NCBI GenBank assembly: GCA_025455985.1
Contig: JALOLM010000109.1
Location: forward strand, 1 to 7,105
DNA: 7,105 nt
Source: Candidatus Nanopelagicales bacterium
Lineage (GTDB): Bacteria; Actinomycetota; Actinomycetes; S36-B12; UBA10799
Direction of reading: 5' to 3'
The position numbers and the translations under genes were made by a program. Position 1 is the stretch's first letter. Each line of letters starts with the position of its first letter. Positions 4,888 to 7,105 of this stretch are shown piece by piece. The notes under the pieces were generated by a model, which did no database searches, was not told where the DNA came from, and saw only the letters and a list, made by a program, of their open reading frames with translations.

Positions 4888-7092
4888 TTAGACCTTCTCC
4901 ACCGGGGCGTACCGCAGCAGAAGGCGCTTCACGCCCTCACTGCCGAAGTCGATGTGCGCCTCGGCCTTGTCTGCCGAGCCCGCGGTCGACACCACCGTGC
5001 CAAGCCCGAACTTGGGGTGCAGGACGTTGTCCCCAGCCGTCAGCGACAGGATCGGACCCGACGTGCGCCGGGCTGAACCTGCGGCCTGGGCCAGCGCCGG
5101 AGCCGCCCCCCTGCCGCCAGCGCTGGGTCGCCGCGACAGGTCGCGCCCGGTGCGCCGCCAGTCGACGAGATCCGCGGGCAGCTCCTCCAGGAACCGGCTC
5201 GGCGGATTGGCCTGCGGGGTGCCGAACTGCATGCGCATGGAGGCCCGGCTGACATGCAGTTGCTTGCGCGCCCGGGTGACTCCGACATAGGCCAGTCGCC
5301 GCTCCTCCTCCATCTCCTTGGGGTCGTCCAGCGAGCGCGCGTGCGGAAAGACGGACTCCTCCAACCCGGTCAGGAACACGGCATCGAACTCCAGACCCTT
5401 GGCCGTGTGCAGAGTCATGAGCGTGACCAGACCGCCCTCATGGGCGGGAACGTCGTCGGCTTCAGCCACCAGCGCCACTCGCTCCAGAAAGTCCGCGAGC
5501 TGGCCGTCGGCGTTGTCATTGACGAACTCCCGCGCCACGGAAGCGAGCTCCGCGAGGTTCTCCAGCCGGGATTCGTCCTGTGGGTCGTTGGAGGCCTGCA
5601 GTTCGGCGACGAGGCCTGACTGCTCCAGGACCGCCTCCACCATCTCCTCGGGGTCGGCGCCGGAATCGAGCACCATCCGCAGTTCATCCAGCAACGCCAG
5701 GAAGCCGCCGATCCGGGTGTCACTGCGCGTGCCGATGCCAGCCTCCTCGCGACGACGAAGCGCCGCTTCGAAGGTGATCTGCTCGCGGGCCGCGAGCTGC
5801 GAGATCTGCTCCACCGTTCGGTCGCCCAGTCCCCGCTTGGGAACGTTGAGGATGCGGGTCAGCGCCACGTCGTCCTCCGGGTTGGAGATCACCCGAAGGT
5901 AGGCCAGCGCGTCGCGGACCTCCTTGCGCTCGTAGAACCGGACGTTGCCGACGATCCGGTAACGCAGACCGGATCGCAGAAGAACCTCTTCCAGGGGCCG
6001 CGACTGCGCATGTGTGCGGTAGAAGATCGCAATCTCGCCGGGATCCACTCCATCGGCGGTTAGCCGCTTGATCTCGTTGACGACAAATGCCGCCTCATCC
6101 CGGTCGTCGTCGCCCACGTATCCGACGATCTTGGCGCCGTCCCCGGCGTCAGTCCACAACCGCTTGTCACGCCGGCCCGCATTGTGGGCGATCAAGGCAT
6201 TGGCCGCCGACAAGATCGTCTGGGTCGAGCGGTAGTTCTGCTCCAGCAGCACAACCTCCGCGCCGGGGAAGTCCTTCTCGAACTCCTCGATGTTGCGCAC
6301 ATCGGCCCCGCGGAAGGCGTAGATCGACTGATCGGAGTCACCGACCACGCACAACTCGGCGGGATCCAGACCGCCCGACTCCTGACCCACGAGGCGGCGG
6401 ACAAGCTCGTACTGCGCCCGGTTGGTGTCCTGGTACTCATCGATCAGGATGTGAGCGAACAGTCGGTGGTAGTACGCCGCGACCTCGTCGAACAAGGTCA
6501 GCACGGCCACGGTGTTGCCGATCAAGTCATCGAAGTCCATCGCCCCTGCGCGGTGCAGTCGCTCGGTGTAGAGGCGGAACACCTCCGCAAGAACCTCCTG
6601 GGCCTCGGTCTCCGGCACGAAGGACTCATGGTCGATGAGCTCGTTCTTCAGCCCGGAGATCTGGTGCTGCAGGCCGCGCGGACGATACTTGCGCGGATCG
6701 AGGTCGAGGTCTTTGCCGATGTTGGTGATCAGTCGGCGGCTGTCGTCGGTGTCATAGATCGAGAAGGAACTCGGGAAACCCAGGTGGTGGGCCTGCCTGC
6801 GCAGGATCCGCACGCAGGCACTGTGAAAGGTGGAGACCCACATACGCTGTCCGACCGGACCCACGTGCGCGGTGACCCGGTCCTTCATCTCCGCGGCCGC
6901 CTTGTTGGTGAAAGTGATCGCCAAGATCTCCGAGGGCACTGCCTGACCCTCGGCCAGCAGATGCGCGATCCGCCGCGTGAGCACGCGGGTCTTGCCTGAA
7001 CCCGCTCCGGCCACGACAAGGATCGGCCTGCCACGATGTGTGACTGCCGCTGCCTGCTGGGGGTTGAGGTCTGAAAGAAGGTCGTCCACCAC
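4888..7092 (-). CDS. pcrA: ATP-dependent 3'-5' DNA helicase PcrA/UvrD1
   Basis: This is a 734-residue superfamily 1A helicase that unwinds DNA in nucleotide excision repair, replication restart and transcription-coupled repair. All motifs are present: Q motif LNPQQ (9-13), Walker A AGAGSGKT (28-35), Ia TFTNKAAAEMK (60-70), II DEYQDTN (218-224), III GDSDQSIYAFRGA (251-263), IV LEQNYRST (283-290), V VTLMTLHTAKGLEFD (556-570) and VI RRLAYVGVTRARKQL (598-612). A variable linker (about 645-680) leads to the C-terminal Tudor-like domain (about 683-734, GDNVLHPKFGLGTVV onward) that in PcrA/UvrD binds RNA polymerase. Only two cysteines occur (93 and 248). Tandem GTG codons lie at 7092 and 7089 with no Shine-Dalgarno. 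The frame has no stop in the 13 bases to the window edge, so a longer N-terminus is not excluded, although LLSDLNPQQ so near the start fits the family. Confidence 0.97.
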   Translation of the reverse strand: MVDDLLSDLNPQQAAAVTHRGRPILVVAGAGSGKTRVLTRRIAHLLAEGQAVPSEILAITFTNKAAAEMKDRVTAHVGPVGQRMWVSTFHSACVRILRRQAHHLGFPSSFSIYDTDDSRRLITNIGKDLDLDPRKYRPRGLQHQISGLKNELIDHESFVPETEAQEVLAEVFRLYTERLHRAGAMDFDDLIGNTVAVLTLFDEVAAYYHRLFAHILIDEYQDTNRAQYELVRRLVGQESGGLDPAELCVVGDSDQSIYAFRGADVRNIEEFEKDFPGAEVVLLEQNYRSTQTILSAANALIAHNAGRRDKRLWTDAGDGAKIVGYVGDDDRDEAAFVVNEIKRLTADGVDPGEIAIFYRTHAQSRPLEEVLLRSGLRYRIVGNVRFYERKEVRDALAYLRVISNPEDDVALTRILNVPKRGLGDRTVEQISQLAAREQITFEAALRRREEAGIGTRSDTRIGGFLALLDELRMVLDSGADPEEMVEAVLEQSGLVAELQASNDPQDESRLENLAELASVAREFVNDNADGQLADFLERVALVAEADDVPAHEGGLVTLMTLHTAKGLEFDAVFLTGLEESVFPHARSLDDPKEMEEERRLAYVGVTRARKQLHVSRASMRMQFGTPQANPPSRFLEELPADLVDWRRTGRDLSRRPSAGGRGAAPALAQAAGSARRTSGPILSLTAGDNVLHPKFGLGTVVSTAGSADKAEAHIDFGSEGVKRLLLRYAPVEKV

Positions 7093-7097
7093 GCCTG

Positions 7098-7103
7098 AGT
7101 GTA
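7098..7103 (-). promoter_or_regulatory. Possible -10 box (TACACT) of pcrA
   Basis: On the minus strand TACACT fits TANNNT and ends 5 nt before the GTG at 7092 and 8 nt before the next in-frame GTG at 7089. No Shine-Dalgarno is present, so pcrA may be leaderless like the two divergent genes near 2107-2197. The window stops 2 bases beyond the box, so no -35 can be examined and a longer coding sequence cannot be excluded. Confidence 0.35.
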
Positions 7104-7105
7104 GG

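Overview
The window is high-G+C bacterial DNA with strongly G/C-ending codons, frequent GTG starts and genes lacking Shine-Dalgarno sequences. These traits point to an actinobacterium (Actinomycetota). The gene set agrees: an actinobacterial-type SucCD pair, a stand-alone cobalamin-binding mutase subunit, and a PcrA/UvrD1 helicase next to M23 peptidases. From memory, Mycobacterium tuberculosis has uvrD1 (Rv0949), an M23 peptidase (Rv0950c), sucC (Rv0951) and sucD (Rv0952) side by side, and Streptomyces has a similar neighbourhood that includes icmB. The window therefore looks like a conserved core chromosomal locus rather than a mobile island. The genus cannot be told.

Layout. Positions 1-2106 on the minus strand hold, in transcription order, a cobalamin-binding small mutase subunit (icmB-like), sucC and the first 151 codons of sucD. 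Succinyl-CoA is a plausible metabolic link: B12 mutases of this class can make it and SucCD interconverts it with succinate. A 91-bp divergent spacer (2107-2197) separates this group from a plus-strand alpha/beta-hydrolase (2198-3178). Both divergent genes lack a Shine-Dalgarno sequence and both have a TANNNT box exactly 6 nt before the start codon, as expected of leaderless transcripts.

Positions 3179-3487 are a convergent, non-coding gap with an elaborate nested inverted repeat built from four alternately oriented copies of one motif. Two tandem secreted M23 (LytM-type) endopeptidase paralogues follow on the minus strand (3488-4120 and 4205-4705). The upstream one is preceded by a GTGA-N6-TCAC palindrome resembling a Crp/GlxR operator. 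A 50-bp near-perfect palindrome lies just after the helicase stop codon. The helicase gene pcrA/uvrD1 (4888-7092, minus) fills the rest of the window.

I did not find a wholly new multi-gene system. The most interesting signals are regulatory or structural: the paired leaderless promoters, the four-copy nested repeat, the Crp-like operator before a cell-wall hydrolase, the possible hairpin over the sucC ribosome-binding site, and the large palindrome behind pcrA.
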